Assembly: GCA_039545315.1 (NCBI GenBank)
Contig: BCIM01000002.1
Coordinates: 957,369 to 1,021,368, forward strand
Origin: Kondoa malvinella
Lineage: Eukaryota; Basidiomycota; Agaricostilbomycetes; Agaricostilbales; Kondoaceae
Length of the DNA: 64,000 bases
Reading direction: 5' to 3'
Made by a program: the position numbers and the translations under genes. Under the pieces are notes generated by a model. The model worked only from the letters and a program-made list of their open reading frames with translations. It ran no database searches and was not told where the DNA came from. Below are positions 23,111 to 35,882 of this stretch, one piece after another (position 1 is the stretch's first letter; each line of letters starts with the position of its first letter).

Positions 23111-25162
23111 TCAGCTTGATGTGAAGAGCAAGGAAGATTCACCATCACCTAGTTCAAGCCAGCGCTGTAGAAATCATCAGCTTTAGTAGATCATACATTG
23201 ATGACGAGCTCACCAAGCGAATTTCATTGATAGCTTCTCGGCCATCTTCAAGCTTCGAGCGAATAAAGTAGACTTCTGCGTCAGATTGACGAGGTTCGAC
23301 ATAGCCTTGGAATGCCACTAATTGGAAAGAATTCAGCTCTGAAACGAGCCAACAGTAACGAGAACATACATTTGCCTTTGGCTTCAACGCTGCGATCCCA
23401 CCTAGCTTGAGCGGCCTCCGGTGAATTATTCGGCGCTCGAAGCCATTTTTGAAAGTCTTCCTCGTTGATGGTAGGCAAAGGCCCAGGAGTAGCGCCGGCG
23501 CGAGGGAGAATGGCAGACCAGGAAATCTGACCGCTATAGTGGCCAGAACAGTATCGTCAGCTTTGACCAAGCGATAAAATTCTTCGCGCACCTTGGTACA
23601 TTGATATCACCAGTGATCTTGCAGTATTCGACAATGTGCCTAGAACCGCTCGTGCTGCCGCGTCTGATGTTGCGGGTATCGCCAGCTGGCACGTCAATCT
23701 CTTCAATGTCTACTTCGTCCGCATGATGAATGACGGTTTGCACAGCTCGACAATTGATGTAGCCAATCTCGATTCCGTGAGGTCCATAAGTGCCGGCCCT
23801 GAAGCAGATCAGCTCAAGCCGATGTCTACGGTACAGCGCAAACTCACCATAAGCCAGCTAGATCAGAAGGGAAAATCTCTTCTCCCTCTTTGACCGACTT
23901 GATGACATCCCTTCTCATAGGTAAATACAGCTCGCTTTTCTGAGAACCGGCCGCTCTTCCCCTCAATACCTCTCGAATTCCTTCTTCCCAAGCTCTACTA
24001 GCTCTAGCAGCACCATTGAATTGAAACGCAGTCGGAGCAGCATTGGGTTCTTCTCTTCTCATAATCTGAATACTGACTGGGGCAGCTGTTCTAGGAGCGA
24101 CAGGAGCAGGTGGTCGAAGACGAATGAATCTAGGTCCAGGTCGCTGAAAGACGGGCAAAGGTTCTTGTGGGACGATAACGGGTTCTTGTGATGGTCCTTC
24201 AAAGAATTTAGGCGACCATGTTACAGCTGGCATTTCGAGAGTCGTATCGGCCAACCAAGTAAGTGGACCAGTGAGAGCGTTCATCTGGATTAGGGGCAAG
24301 GTAGGCCAAGTCCAGCCTTCGTTACCGTTGGCAAAGATGTCTTGCAAGCGGGAACCGGAAAAGTTCTCGACTGTGGTTTGATACTTGGACATGTAGGCAA
24401 GATCGAGAGGAATGTAGGAAGAATTGTTCTGTAAAGGGATGCAGGCGCCTTCTTTTGCTGTGATGGCTAGAATGGTCGACCATTGATAGCGAGCTTCGAA
24501 GAGATCCATCGAATGGCCACGAAAGGGCGAGTGATGCTCTGATGGGACGTTCCATTCGGTTGCGTATCCTCGATCGGCATAGACATTGGCTATGGACAGC
24601 TCACGAGCAAGAATGCGGAAGCGGTCGACCAGAGGCAGGTCGGGTTCACCATTAGTATGGATCGAGAAGCGGATGAGTCGACCATTATAGGGCAAGGAGG
24701 ATGCAAAGTCGCCTGTACATAGCCACTCAACTAGAGCATCTGTCTGTTCGCACATGACGCACCTAGATAACGTGCATTGGGTCCAAGCAACCCTCGATAC
24801 AAACGATAGAATTGTTCAGTCGCAGCCGCGTCTTCAGACACGAGGAAAGGGCTCCCGGTGCCATTGGACAAATCAGAAGAGCCGTGCTTGGACCAAAGTG
24901 CGAGGCAGCGAGACTTCCAAACGTCATTACTGCATATAAGGCTTCGCAACGATCCGCAAGTGGCAGCCAATTGCACCAAATCTTCTGATGCGAGGAATTC
25001 AAAAATGTAGAGCGCAGTCTCCACAGGACAGGTCAACAGAGAGGCAGCCACAGTTTCATCATTTTCTTCGATTTGAGCATTTTCTTTTGTCGCAGTCAAT
25101 TCAGGTAATGGCTGCCCAGGCTCAGCGGTACTTTCAGCTACTATGGCCTTGGTATCCGCCAT
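23111..25162 (-). CDS. F-box protein with a C-terminal beta-barrel-like region (FBXO31-like)
   Basis: F-box proteins link substrates to SCF ubiquitin ligases. The N-terminal 45 residues are acidic; an F-box follows (LLTCPVETALYIFEFLASEDL, through LVQLAATCGSLRSLICSNDVWKSRC). A long middle part comes next, including a Pro/Arg-rich low-complexity stretch (RPPAPVAPRTAAPVSIQ). The last part contains YCKITGDINVPRGQISW, similar to the 'KLTGDPNVPRG' motif I associate with FBXO31-type F-box proteins. The final exon gives RWLELGDGESSLLFTSS with TGA at 23111-23113. Four or more introns, e.g. between CANR and GDFASS near 24,720-24,765. It shares a 148-bp divergent promoter with the Dabb gene. The F-box is clear; the FBXO31 link and any substrate are inference. 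Confidence 0.72.
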
Positions 25163-25310
25163 CGCAAACGACTAGCGGACCCGCTGTTGTGGTGCTCTGT
25201 GTCCAACCTGCGCATCATTACGGAATTTATGCCGTGACGCTTGATTCGTCCCTCCGTGTATTGCCTCTCTTCGTGTCCCTCCTCTCTTTTCTCTCTCAGT
25301 ATCGTCCATC

Positions 25311-26101
25311 ATGGTTGTATTGCAGACAGGCAAGCTTCCGCAACGCTGTGGCTCTCCCTTTGCCTGACTCTCCACTTCTCCTTGATCCGCGCAGTCCTAT
25401 TCAAGTTCAAGGATGAATTCGCTTCTCCTGAGCAGCTCAAAGACTTTGCAAGTAGCTCTGTCAAGGTCTTGAACGGTATTGCGTGAGTGTATGCTTGCTG
25501 ATTTAGAAGCACTTGCTGATGTGACTCTTTAAATAGCGGAACAGACAGAGTCATCGGACCTACTGTCAGGTGACCTATTCGGCTGCTAGTCTTCTGTCAA
25601 TCAGCTGATAGTATTTCGCAGTGATGCTCGAGCTCAAGGTACATCCTTTGCCGTACAAAGTTCCCAGCGAATGCTCAAGTTTGTAGCAAAGGCTACCACC
25701 TAGCTCTCATGTAAGCTCGACAGCGCGTGAGACTGGGCATCAAGCTGAAATAGCACTCTTTGCAGGGCCAAATTTGAGTCGCCAAAGGAATACGCTGATT
25801 ACGCAGCCCATCCCGAGCGTAGGTGCTCTTTACATGTCCACCGGCATACGCTGATAGTCCCTCAATCTGCAGATGTCAGGTATGGCGAAACCTACAGTTT
25901 CGAGTGCGCAGGCTGATTGAGTATTTGGAAGACTTGTCCGTGAAGATCTCCTACCCAAAGTCGCCGGTGAGCTTTAATGTGATCGCAAAGCTGCTTGCGC
26001 TGATCATACGGTCTCAGACTTTCTCTCCTTCCAAGTCGACACCGAGAATCCAAATTCCTTCAGCTGAAAAGGTTCAAGTCTCGAACGGTGGTTGCATGTA
26101 A
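25311..26101 (+). CDS. Dabb-domain (stress-responsive A/B barrel) protein with microexons
   Basis: Dabb proteins are small dimeric ferredoxin-like barrels, often induced by stress; the biochemical role is usually unknown. The spliced product starts MVVLQTVLFKFKDEF and continues ASPEQLKDFASSSVKVLNG, IAGTDRVIGPTVSDARAQ, GYHLALMAKFESPKEYADY, AAHPEHVR, then LIEYLEDLSVKISYPK. All Dabb strands and the HP-HV motif are present. Exons are tiny: 19 nt (25311-25329), then about 104, 33, 17, 19 and 53 nt, then 7 nt (25873-25879). The first intron (25330-25394) uses GC-AG; no GT donor gives the right phase. If the 7-nt exon is instead read through, the protein stops at 25914-25916 (GETYSFECAG). The tail after about residue 97 is not conserved, and one more intron is possible there. 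Confidence 0.75.
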
Positions 26102-26673
26102 TATTGATCGTTTGGCTGCATGTCTATTCGCGTACTGCAGTCCTTCCTGCCAGGCCGTCTCCCTTCGCTTGAAACGAAAAGAGGAGACTGTTGCGTCATA
26201 TGTCGCGCACGGGACTCTTCTTGCAGACCGCGATAGCTCAATCCTGCTGCTCCAAGTAGGCCAGAAAGGGCATTCCACAGCTGACTAGTTGCCCCTTCGA
26301 GTGACCCTTAGCCTTGGTCCCCGGTCCCAAATGATTGTTTTGCGTCATGCCCATGCTTCAAAACCGGCAAGCGAGGCTCGTTGCCTCTGTTCCACCAACA
26401 CCAACACTTCCATTCTTGCTGTCTTTTCAAGTCTCCTCTCTGTCTTTGATCGACGACTCTGTCTCGTCTTTCTCAGCACTTCACGTCTTCTCAACGGAAC
26501 AAGTCACATTTCACGCGTTTGACGCGATTGGCAATTTAATTTAACACCCGTCAAGCCTCAACTGCGCTGAGCGCGTCCTCTTATCCAAAGTCAAACCTTC
26601 CTTTTTCTTCTTCGAAATACCGAAACTATTTGGCCGTTTACAAGCTTTTGTCGACTTTGAAATACCCGAAAAC
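26102..26673. other. Intergenic region, promoter of the Ser/Pro-rich gene
   Basis: About 570 bases. The second half is CT-rich and leads to the ATG at 26674; long open frames (77 and 69 codons) there are CT-rich leader sequence rather than genes. Nothing else seen. Confidence 0.55.
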
Positions 26674-27919
26674 ATGGCACACTCGTCTCGTTTCCACGGT
26701 GGCTCAATCTCATCTACTGGTCAGTCGCTCTTTGATTATCCCGATCTGCACCTGAAGCTCACCAATGATTATAGGCAGCTTGACATTCTCCGAATCGTCC
26801 AGCTTTTCATCAGACGGTTGCACAACACCACCACCTGGTTCACCACGAGCTGAATCGCCCGCTTCTTTTCAGTGGGACGACTCGCCTTGCTCTGTCTCGT
26901 CCCAGTCTAGCATTGAAGAAGATGATGTAAATCCGCCATACAGCGAAGAGGCAGCCTTGGCATTGAAGCGTTTGGACTTGCACGTCCCGGTTTGGGGTTC
27001 TCCTCCGGCTTCTACTTCTCAAGAGTGTGGTATTGCTATCCAAACGGCGTCACCTTCGCCAAAAGGCAAAATGCGCAAACGTCCTTCCCATCTAAAGATG
27101 TGAGCCACCCCTGCTTTGTTAACGTGATTTCATTTGACGTATCGGAATAGGGATCTATCCAACATGCATCGCTTTGAACCTCCTTCAGCCAATACACCCA
27201 ACACCGCACAGATGCTCGGCGCGCCATTGATTGGTTGTCTTCCTACCCCTTCTCCAACTAGACTACATTTCAACACAACACCTCGACCAGGCCTGGTCTC
27301 ACGATTCAGCGACGAATCACCAGCTCAATCACCACTATATATGCATGATGCTCAACCTTTCTCATCACCAAACCCATCTTCAGCTCGAGCATCAACCGGT
27401 CTCACCGGCTTGGGAGCACCTTCGAATTCTGCTGCGCCTATCACACCTCGTACAGTGGACGCGATGGATTGCTTTGGGATGTGTGTAGCAGTTCCTCGGG
27501 CGTTCAGAAATGTGTACTGATCCGTGCCGCTTTTGTGCTTTTTTTTGTGCATCAGTGTGCCAAATGTGTCTTCTGTACTCATGCGAAGAGCTGGATCTCG
27601 GGACAAGGCATCTCCTCTATCTCGGTCTCCTGAAAATGGTCGAACTCTGGCTAAATCACCTCTCGGTTTACCTTCTTCAAGACCGAAAATGACTCGACAC
27701 GCTTCTTCTCCTCTTGTCGATGCCAGATCAGCACAAACACTCTATCACTCTCTCGTGCCCGGCTCAGCTCCAGAATTTGAAGCTGAACTAGCTCATACAC
27801 CTCCAGCACTGAATACACCTTTCGAATGGTGCTTCGAAGCCGACACAACACCTCAGCATCAACGCTCATCATCACAACCGGATAACCCATACTTCATGTC
27901 TGCTTTCACTACTGCATAA
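26674..27919 (+). CDS. Unrecognised Ser/Pro-rich, mostly disordered protein
   Basis: Starts MAHSSRFHGGSIS; exons are joined by introns at about 26718-26774, 27101-27150 and 27481-27561. About 350 residues. Composition is dominated by Ser, Pro, Thr and Ala, with many SP/TP sites (CTTPPPGSPRAESP, PSPTRLHFNTTPRPG, KASPLSRSPENGRT). One acidic patch (SSIEEDDVNPPYSEEAAL) and one basic patch (KGKMRKRPSHLKM) occur near residues 60-115. The C-terminal end (LNTPFEWCFEADTTP) is more ordered. No catalytic domain, signal peptide or membrane segment. The SP/TP density suggests a regulated phosphoprotein, which is inference. Splice positions are consistent with frame and branch sites. Confidence 0.6.
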
Positions 27920-28314
27920 TCCCTTCATCTTCGCCCACCCAACGCAACAGAATAGTCGGGCGATGAGGAGCAAAAGGACAGGACTCTGTATAAAGGTCGT
28001 TCAAACCATGTGTGTACATTAGCTGGTATATCCTATTGTTATCAGTGTCGTCAGACTCGTTGCTTTCGAACTTGTTCTTTCCGCTCATCAATTAGACTCG
28101 AAAAGCAGGTAGGCGGGCACAACGACGTCGAGAACGAATAATATATGCGCCCAAAGGCTATGCTAATTGTCCAAAACCCCCAATATTACTATGCTACACT
28201 TTTTGCCCGCAATTCAAATGCGATTAACTGCTGCCAATGCAAACGACCTGCACACTTCTACTCACACCCTCTACATCTACATGACCAGCATGTCCATTAT
28301 TTTTGTTGCCCCTT
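27920..28314. other. Convergent intergenic region
   Basis: About 395 bases between two converging genes; 3' flanks only. I see no gene, repeat or clear terminator. Confidence 0.6.
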
Positions 28315-30045
28315 CTATTGATTCTTCTCATGCGTTGTCTGCGAGGTAGACGGTTCCATCTCATTCAAGAATCGATCAACTTGATCTTCAACATCATATT
28401 CAGGCGGTTGTATCGGTGTACTTGGCCTGGTCGTCGCTCTTGACCTCGGTGGTGTGCGCGGTTGAGGTGGAGTGACTTGCACAGTTGGTATTTGCTTCTT
28501 GCCAAAAAGATTGCTGAACCATCTAGAGCCAGGTGAAATGTTGCGCTGGCTTTCTAAATCTTCGCTATCTGAAGAAGGATGGGCTGGTGCAGGACGACGC
28601 TTCTTCTTCCTTATAGTGTGCATCGAGTGGACGGAAACGGCATCATCATCTGTATCCGATACGGCGCCAACAGGTCTATACGGATGATCGTCATAAGAGG
28701 TAGGAAGGTAAGACGACCAATTATTCTGTGATGGCGAAGGCGCGTCGGAGGAAGGGTACCACATTGGCACCCAGTAGAATGCGCCTGATGGTTTTGTGGC
28801 ATCGCGAGAATTTGAACGGCGAAGGAGAGGGGCTGGCGAGCCGGGTCGAGAAGAAGGTAGAGGGGTTGAAGAGCGGTCTGGCGGTGACGAGTGAGGTAAA
28901 GCGATAGAGCCTTTCGGGTTGAGGCACTTGATGTAGGCGAACCGTAGTACGGCGAAGACGACCAATATCAAAGCGGTGTAGCCCAAGAAGAGACCAGCTT
29001 TGTGAACCTGTGAGAGCAAATGAGCATCTCCTGAATGCCAAGTCAGATACAATACACACAACCATCAAAGCCAACCCAGCATCTTCTGCATGCCAACTCG
29101 AGCCGTAGAAATGGGTAAAGAAGGCTTGCGGTGCCTCTTCCGGTGTTGCATGCTTGCCATACAGATGCTTTGGCAGCACTCTCACACCTCCATGATCCCC
29201 ATCCGTCATTGGCCAAAGGTTGTATTGAGCTGATAAAAACATGGGTCCAGTCGAAAACATGACGGTTGGGTAATTTGTGCCGTAAGTGTGATCAAAGGTC
29301 ACCAAGTTGTGAATGACGAGCTCCATAAAGGGATGGCGAGGTGAAGCGAAGATGAGGTCGTTCGAGATGCCGACGGGAATGGTTTCTGGTAGAATGACAT
29401 CGAAATGCAGGAGCGGGTCGATGCGACGCTGGCATCCAATATCCAAGTCGAGGTAGACACCGCCATAGTGATGAAGCACAAAGTAGCGCTGGAAATAGAT
29501 CCAATTCTCAGCTTCCGGCCGGAGAGGGCTGTGCGTCTAGGAAAAGACTTACGATAACGTCTGCACGCTGAATATTGTAAGCGTAGCCATCGAACACAGG
29601 CAAGAACCATGGATAGTGCTGAGCAATAAAGGCTCTTGACGACGCATCCGTCCAAAGCATGTATTGGCTATATTCGGCAGATTATAAGCACGGAGCCAAG
29701 AAATTGCCTTGTGACTGACTAGTCCGAGTGTATCTTCAAGCACTGATCCCTGACCGGTACCCAACGCTCTGGTAACGTCTCGTCCTTCCAAGTCTGATGG
29801 AGAATGCGTGGAATTTTCTCTCGAGGCAAACGAGACCAATCGTCCCCATTTGGCGAAGTCGTCAAGTTCTGACCATATGGTAAAGACGGCATCGAGTCCC
29901 AATGGGCGACCTCTTCGCTTGTAATCATGTCGCGGCCATCGATACCAAAATATATTTGGACCGTGCCAATGAAAACAAACGCGCCCAGCGATACGAGGCC
30001 AACCAAGCTCAAAAAGATGAGTGTGAGCTTCTTGCAAGAGACCAT
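28315..30045 (-). CDS. GT32 glycosyltransferase, Sur1/Csh1-like MIPC synthase catalytic subunit
   Basis: This family transfers mannose from GDP-mannose to inositol-phosphorylceramide in the Golgi, making MIPC. The product is a type II membrane protein. It starts MVSCKKL with a hydrophobic anchor at about residues 7-30, then IPRILHQTWKDETLPERW (GT32 start), YMLWTDASSRAFI, ADVIRYFVLHHYGGVYLDLD with the catalytic DXD, and STGPMFLSAQYN, with HFYGSSWH closing the domain near residue 300. A second membrane segment (LFLGYTALILVVFAVLRFAYI) and a cytosolic Ser/Pro-rich tail of about 200 residues follow, as in yeast Sur1, which also has a C-terminal membrane segment. Three or four introns, e.g. GTCAGT...ATATAG after KIHSD and GTAAGT...TTCCAG before RYFVLHH. 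The open frame extends upstream to about 30300 but without an ATG. Confidence 0.85.
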
Positions 30046-30649
30046 GTTGAGTGTATTAGCGTCTTTGCGACTGCTTTGAGCGAGATCTATTTGAGACGAG
30101 TGCAAGGCGGTGTTGAGCCTCTTGTCACGAGTTGCACCCAATTTTCGCACAGCGGCTTGAGGAACTGGAGGCCGTCGCAGTCGAATAGGTATCTTTGCTG
30201 GAGACTTGTTTTGGAGCGAGGTGGTAGAGGAAGAGATAGCGAGACGGGACCCGCTTGAATGGGATCTGCTTTCAAGTGGCAGCCGGCCGTGGCCGAGCAA
30301 GGAAAGTTCTGACGCAAGGGAGAGACTTTCCTAGAAGAGTCCGCTCATAGCCGCGAATGTATATGTACTTTCCTGGCGTACTGCAGTACCGTTGACTTTC
30401 ACATCCAAACAAATTGGGAATGCGTGTCTGATCTGCCGGCATCCACGGGGTGAATCCATATGATCAAACTGGAGATGCTGTGTCAGCATCTGCAATGCTT
30501 TCTAAATCAAACATCGACTTGTCGTCCCGTCCTCCATGCGCATTTACTTCAGCGTGCTGTGTAGACCATAATGTCAATTTCATGCAGGATATCTCATATG
30601 CCAGTACAAGCTTTACAATTCCCTATCGACACCTGATTCATTAGTTGCA
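30046..30649. other. Intergenic region upstream of the GT32 gene
   Basis: About 600 bases between the GT32 start and the end of the Munc13-like gene. The first 255 bases are open in frame with the GT32 protein but have no ATG and are probably leader. No other feature. Confidence 0.55.
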
Positions 30650-33600
30650 TTATTGTCTTGCCTCTGGGATAGGCGGAATAACGAAGCGGTTATTGGCTGA
30701 CTGTCGATTGGCGCCACGCATCCGCGAGATGTTCGAGCCGCCTTTACGAGCTAGAACTGGCTTGGCAGCCTCTTGCGAGATCTTGTCCAGTGTTGTGATC
30801 TGCTGCGATAGGAATTCCTGGGTATTTGGCCTGAAATCTTTGTCAGCACTGAACCCATCTGGTGGAACCCATCTGGTGGATTCGAGCGCACCTCATTCGC
30901 AGTATCCGCATCATCATCTCGGCGCTGCCAACGTCCTTTTCTTGTCGTTTGTCTGACTTGCGCTGGCGGATGGTACCAAGGTTTCTCTGCTGGTAGACTG
31001 ACTTGCTCCGTGTCATACCACGCTTGACACTGTTGGAGCTTGTCAGCATTTGATTAAGAGCGCGATTGCACTCCATCACTACAAAGCTCGTCAGCAAGAG
31101 CGTTGTATGCTAAACCTCAAGACGCACTAAGACTGTCGGTGTTCATCTCATAAAAGAGGGGCAAAGCTAGGATCTGGCGAAATCTGGCGTTATGTAGATC
31201 TTCGATAGGTACACCCTCTCCTTCAGCATAGAAGAAGTTCGAGAGTCCCTGCAGGATGTCAATAGCTATTCTCGTGGCTGAAGGACGATGTCTTACCTTG
31301 AGCCACCTAATGACTATATAGACCTCTTTGTCGGAGAGCGGTCTCATGTCTGCGGGGATCTCAGACAGAGGAGGTACTAGCAGGCCTTCTATGACCGAGA
31401 GAATCTCTTTCCATATTTTGCCCATGACGATCGCAAAAGCTGGTGGCCAAAGCATCAGCCATATCCAATATCTAGGCAAGAAATCAAGCCTACCAGTGTC
31501 GTTGAGTGTGCCTTTGACTACTACAAAATTGACCTCAAAGTATTCGAAAAGCGGGCCGATGGCCTCTTCGATCTCGACATCTGTGAGACCTGGCTCGCGA
31601 TTCGTTGATTCGTTTAGACCTTTCGAGGCTCTCTTGGCGGGAATCTCGCCCTCGAAAGGCGGTATTTCGGGAAGTTCGCTGCTCTGTGAGGCAAACATGC
31701 TCCTGATCTTGTCGAGCTTGATGTCTTTTAGCTTCTCGTTGATCCGAAGGTCTTTGAGGTTGAGATCAAAGTTGAAACCGCCCTTCTTTACCAGACTCTT
31801 GATGACTTGTCGAGAAAGGAATTGTCGGATCATGGGCGACATCTAGACTGCTCTTAGGGTCGTCCGTTGCAATTTTGCAGCACACACCTTATCCACTATA
31901 ATGCGGACCATATCAGCTTCCGTCCTTTTGAGTGATCTGAAGGCACGGCCGAAGTAGAACTGGATGTCGTCCTTTTCGCCCTCCATGCTTATGCGTACCA
32001 GCAGGCGACCGTTGGTGTTGAGATCGAGCCAAAGCTCGTGAGGTAAATAGTCATCGTATTTGCGAGGATCAAGATGAATCAGGGCTCGGCCAAGAAACTT
32101 GTGGTCTTCGACGAGATTTCGGCTGTAAGCAGTCGCAGCCAGCCATAGAGCACCATGGACCGAGATGTCAAAGGTTTCAGACCATCGGGGATCGCTCGTG
32201 TCATACAAGGTACGTGTCTTTGCAAGCCGTTCTCCTTTCGGATTCGATAAGGTCAGAAATGGATTTGGCTTTGTGGTCGTGCCATTAGGTGATGCGAGAG
32301 TCTCCGCGAGCACGATCTTGACGGAAAAGAGATTGCGAGCCTGAGCTGCTGCTTTCTCTGGCACCGGCGGTGCTTGTTCAGCTGCTACTTCTGCAACTTG
32401 ATCGGCATCAATGGCGGTGTACATCTTGTCCAGGAGGTTTCTTGCTGCTTGGATGTTGTTGAGCTTGACTAGGGACTGCCGGAGTCATCCTTATCAGTAT
32501 TGTGGGTTAGCCTTAACGGAGGTACACACAGCAGGATCCAAGGCAAAGGGTTCCGCTTTCTTATCTGCCTGGTAGAGACCTTTCGCCTTCACTAGCCATG
32601 CCGATCGCTGCTCATCGACACTGTCTGCTTCTTCTGACCGAGCAGGAAACATCTCTGACATGAACAAGCCTTCGATCTTCTGGCAGTACTCTTCTATCGC
32701 TTTTGCGATAGTCTGCAGGTAATTGATCAGCTTTGATTTTGTCACTCGCTCATTGACTCACATGTGATAGACGAGTCAAAAATTGCGCATTCGCAACGGG
32801 ATCGGACCATTCTAGATTCTGCACGAAAGCTACCGCCGACTTGCAAGATTCGATCAAATCTACGATCGACGAGCTGTGGTGATCTGATCCCTCTGGTTCG
32901 AACTACAGCACTCATCAGACCATGGAATATTGGTTACACTATGCTTACCTGATCTGCGCCAACAGCTCTCTGCACCCATTCAAGCGTTTTCGAATGCGTA
33001 GCTTCGAGCCATTTGAATACATAGGGCTCGAAAGCACCGAGATCTACATAAAGCTCTTGTCTGTAGAACACATATCAGTGTTGTAGAAAGAATATGCGAG
33101 CGACACACTCGGGACAGAACGCTTGATGCATGCGCAACAGCTCCCTGACACTTTCGTACAGCTCTCGCACATCCTTCTCAGACTTGGCCGTTTGCTCTTC
33201 AGATTTAGGTCCATGCTGATCCGATAATAGGAGAGCAATGACTTGAGATGCCTGCTGCAGATCTTCCGCAAACATCGGTGCACACGTCGAGACATAGATC
33301 GCTGGGAAATCCACTTCGCCTAGCACTGGCGCTCTAAACATCCGGTCCACCATCTGTACTGCACTCCTGAACCAATCTAGGAGTCGAAGCAGTTCCATGA
33401 TGTACGATGAAGGGTCTCCACTTGCTGCTTCAGTATACAGGCTAGATTGTCGACGCTGATCGTAATGGTAGGCTGCGACCATCTCGATCGCTTCCTGTAG
33501 CTCTTTGAACCGCTGCGGTAGATCCCGAGCTGGACCTTCTTGGAACAGAGGATTGCTATGTACTTGCTCGACCGTCTGTTGTAATAGCTGTACTTCTTCG

Positions 33601-35467
33601 GCCGAGGCAGCATCCAGATTCTGTACAGCGTCATACATCCGCCGCACTAGGGTATCGAATAGCGAAGAAAGAACGTCTTGCAATTGTGTTCGCTATAACA
33701 GCATTTGAGACAGCAGATTACGACATAGAGGAAGCTCACATCTATCACTATCCAATTGTCGAAATCCCAGCTCTCTGCACTCCTATTCACATCCTGCATC
33801 GCTTCGATCACACATTGAACCAAAGGCACATCATCCGTCTGGTATTTTTGCGCAATCTCGCTCAAGAACATGATGCTACACGTTGTTGGTTGCACTCTCC
33901 ATCTCTTGGCGCATTCAGATAGTAAAGCGGTGTTTTGTTTCGATAAGATTCGTAGGGAGACCTCTTCGTGTGGTTCTAGATTGCGGAGGATGTCGAGATC
34001 GTACTCTAGACAAACGTCGAGTAGGCGAGAATAGTAGGTCCGGGGTGCAGGTGGAATAAACGTGAACTCTTGACCAGCTGCTGGCGTTTCAGCTGAAGCT
34101 TGTGCAGGATTTGCAAGGACTTCTTCAGAATTGAAGCCGCTGTCATTCGATGAGGGTGTGTTCACTGTCGAAACTTTGGGCGAAGCGGAAGAAAAGTAGT
34201 CAAAGGTAGAGTTCCTGGCTGTCAGTGAAGGTGTCCGGCCATGCGGTGTAGTGGGTGCGGGAGAGAAGCCAGGAAAGCCAGTGCTAGCAGAAGTCGACAG
34301 GGAGAGGGAGGTTGGTCGACCTGCACCTGGTATATTGGGTGCTATTCTTTGTTCACTTCGAAGTGCATCCCGATTGACAGTAGCCAGATTGAGGATTTGC
34401 TGTTGTAGCGCATCGAGCTCCATCTTTCGCCAATCGGTATATGCTTCGTCGGAGTCAAAGTCTTCTCTTCTGCCAGGGAAGCGAGCTCCCTGATTGACAA
34501 GACTGATGTAGGTCTTGAGGTCTCGCAGTGCGATCTGGTTTTAAAATCAGCTATCGCAGGAAGTCCGACGAATGCTAATGACCTTTTCGTCGCATATCCG
34601 TTTCACAGTCACCAGATCCTTCATAAGCTGCGCATCAGGCTTGCGGAAGATCAGGCCAACTTGCTTGACCATGTCCATGTCATTAAGCGAAGGACCGGAC
34701 CAGCCAGAAGATGGATTGGACAAATTGGGGGACTCGATAGCTACAAACCCATCCGCGTTGGTGCTTGAGGCAGGAACAGCGCTTTGAGAGGGACTTGAAG
34801 ACGAGAGACGTTCGAGGTAGGAATTCAGACGATCCATTAGTTCCTTCGACACATGTCTTTGTGACACATCCTTGCCCTTGAGGGTGTCTCTGATAACGGC
34901 TACGAATTGACCGACATGCTGCATGAGCAGATCCTTCCAAGCTTCAGAATCGGGGAAGCGCCTCTTAAGTACGACCTGAGCGGAAGATACAAAAGTGATA
35001 ATCAACTCTTCTACTTTGCGATTCTCTTTCAGGTTCTTCTGGACCATAGGATTGTTGTACGAGCCATAAAAGGCGCCCACAGTTGCACGAAACAGTTCAT
35101 CCCGATGATCACGGTCATTTCCAGTAGCGATAGCTTGAATCTTTGTGCCCAGCGCCTTGATGAACTCTTTAGGGAAGCGAACGCCTTCTTTTGAGCGAGA
35201 AGGGCCAAAGACATCGCCTAGCGAGTTTAGTGCAGTTGTCCATGCATCACCGCGAGACAGAGTTCGACCATGCCCTTGACTTGCAGACGTTGAGGCTTGC
35301 GTCGGAGTAGGCGGGCCATCGTTTGCAGGCTTTGCAGTGAGCAGATAGGACAAGTAGGCGACTCTCAGAGCATATTGGTATATTTGTGCGTCAGAGCCGA
35401 GCACGCTGTTTGCGCTGTTGGAAACGCCTTCACTATGTCGAGAGGAATCTGCGCTCCTAAAGGACAT
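30650..35467 (-). CDS. Munc13-like C2/MHD protein (Ync13 family)
   Basis: Fungal Ync13/UNC-13-like proteins act at the plasma membrane in exocytosis, endocytosis and cell-wall integrity during cytokinesis. The first 300 residues (MSFRSADSSRHSEG onward) are a helical domain with RFPKEFIKALGTKIQ and LKRRFPDSEAWKDLL. A low-complexity Ser-rich linker and a long helical MHD-type region follow (YYSRLLDVCLEYDLDILRNL, LFDTLVRRMYDAVQNLDAA, LNNIQAARNLLDKMYTAID). A C2 domain (NPFLTLSNPKGERLAKTRT, DPRWSETFDISV, FLGRALIHLDPRKYDDY, at about 32,350-32,000) precedes a second MHD-like region up to LPLFYEMNTDSL. Two last exons (MECNRALNQML and PNTQEFLSQQITTLD) end with a basic tail, TAA at 30650-30652. At least eight introns; product about 1,350-1,400 residues, close to the family's size. 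Confidence 0.8.
30851..30878. repeat. 14-bp tandem duplication inside an intron
   Basis: Two exact head-to-tail copies of GAACCCATCTGGTG, within the last intron of the Munc13-like gene next to its donor. Probably a neutral replication-slippage event. Confidence 0.8.
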
Positions 35468-35882
35468 TTGGTATCACCGCTCTCTGCAGGCCTCTCTATG
35501 TAGTTTGGGTATATTGCTGCACTTCGTCAAAACAGGTCAAAGTATATCAGGTCGCTCTCAGACGGTCATCTCATATCCAATTATTGGCGTGCAGTCTCGT
35601 CTCCACTGTCTCTTTATGTATGATCGTCATTTTACTGCCTTTGCAAGCGGCGAGCTCTCGACTCGTCTTCTGTTTGTCTCCATGAGAGCTTGACTTCTCA
35701 TCTTCTGCTTCAGTCCGAGACACCTTCTACATAGATCAATCTATGTCCGCTTACTGCTTCTTAAGAAGCTGTACCTCTCTCGAGTCAGCCTTCCGACGCC
35801 ATAGTCACAAAGTGTTCCCTCTCTTTTCTCTTCTCTTGTCTCATTATACTCTTCCCCCTTCCTGTCTTGCCTCATCTACACT
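35468..35882. promoter_or_regulatory. Divergent promoter region of the Munc13-like and LPMO-like genes
   Basis: 415 bases between two divergent start codons. The half next to 35883 is CT-rich, typical of a fungal leader. No TATA box stands out. Confidence 0.5.

Noticed and set aside
30046..30300. In-frame N-terminal extension of the GT32 protein
   Set aside because: No ATG in frame; the ATG at 30045 places the membrane anchor at the usual N-terminal position.
32885..32905. tRNA B-box-like GGTTCGAAC
   Set aside because: Lies within the Munc13-like gene and no matching A box or cloverleaf could be drawn around it.
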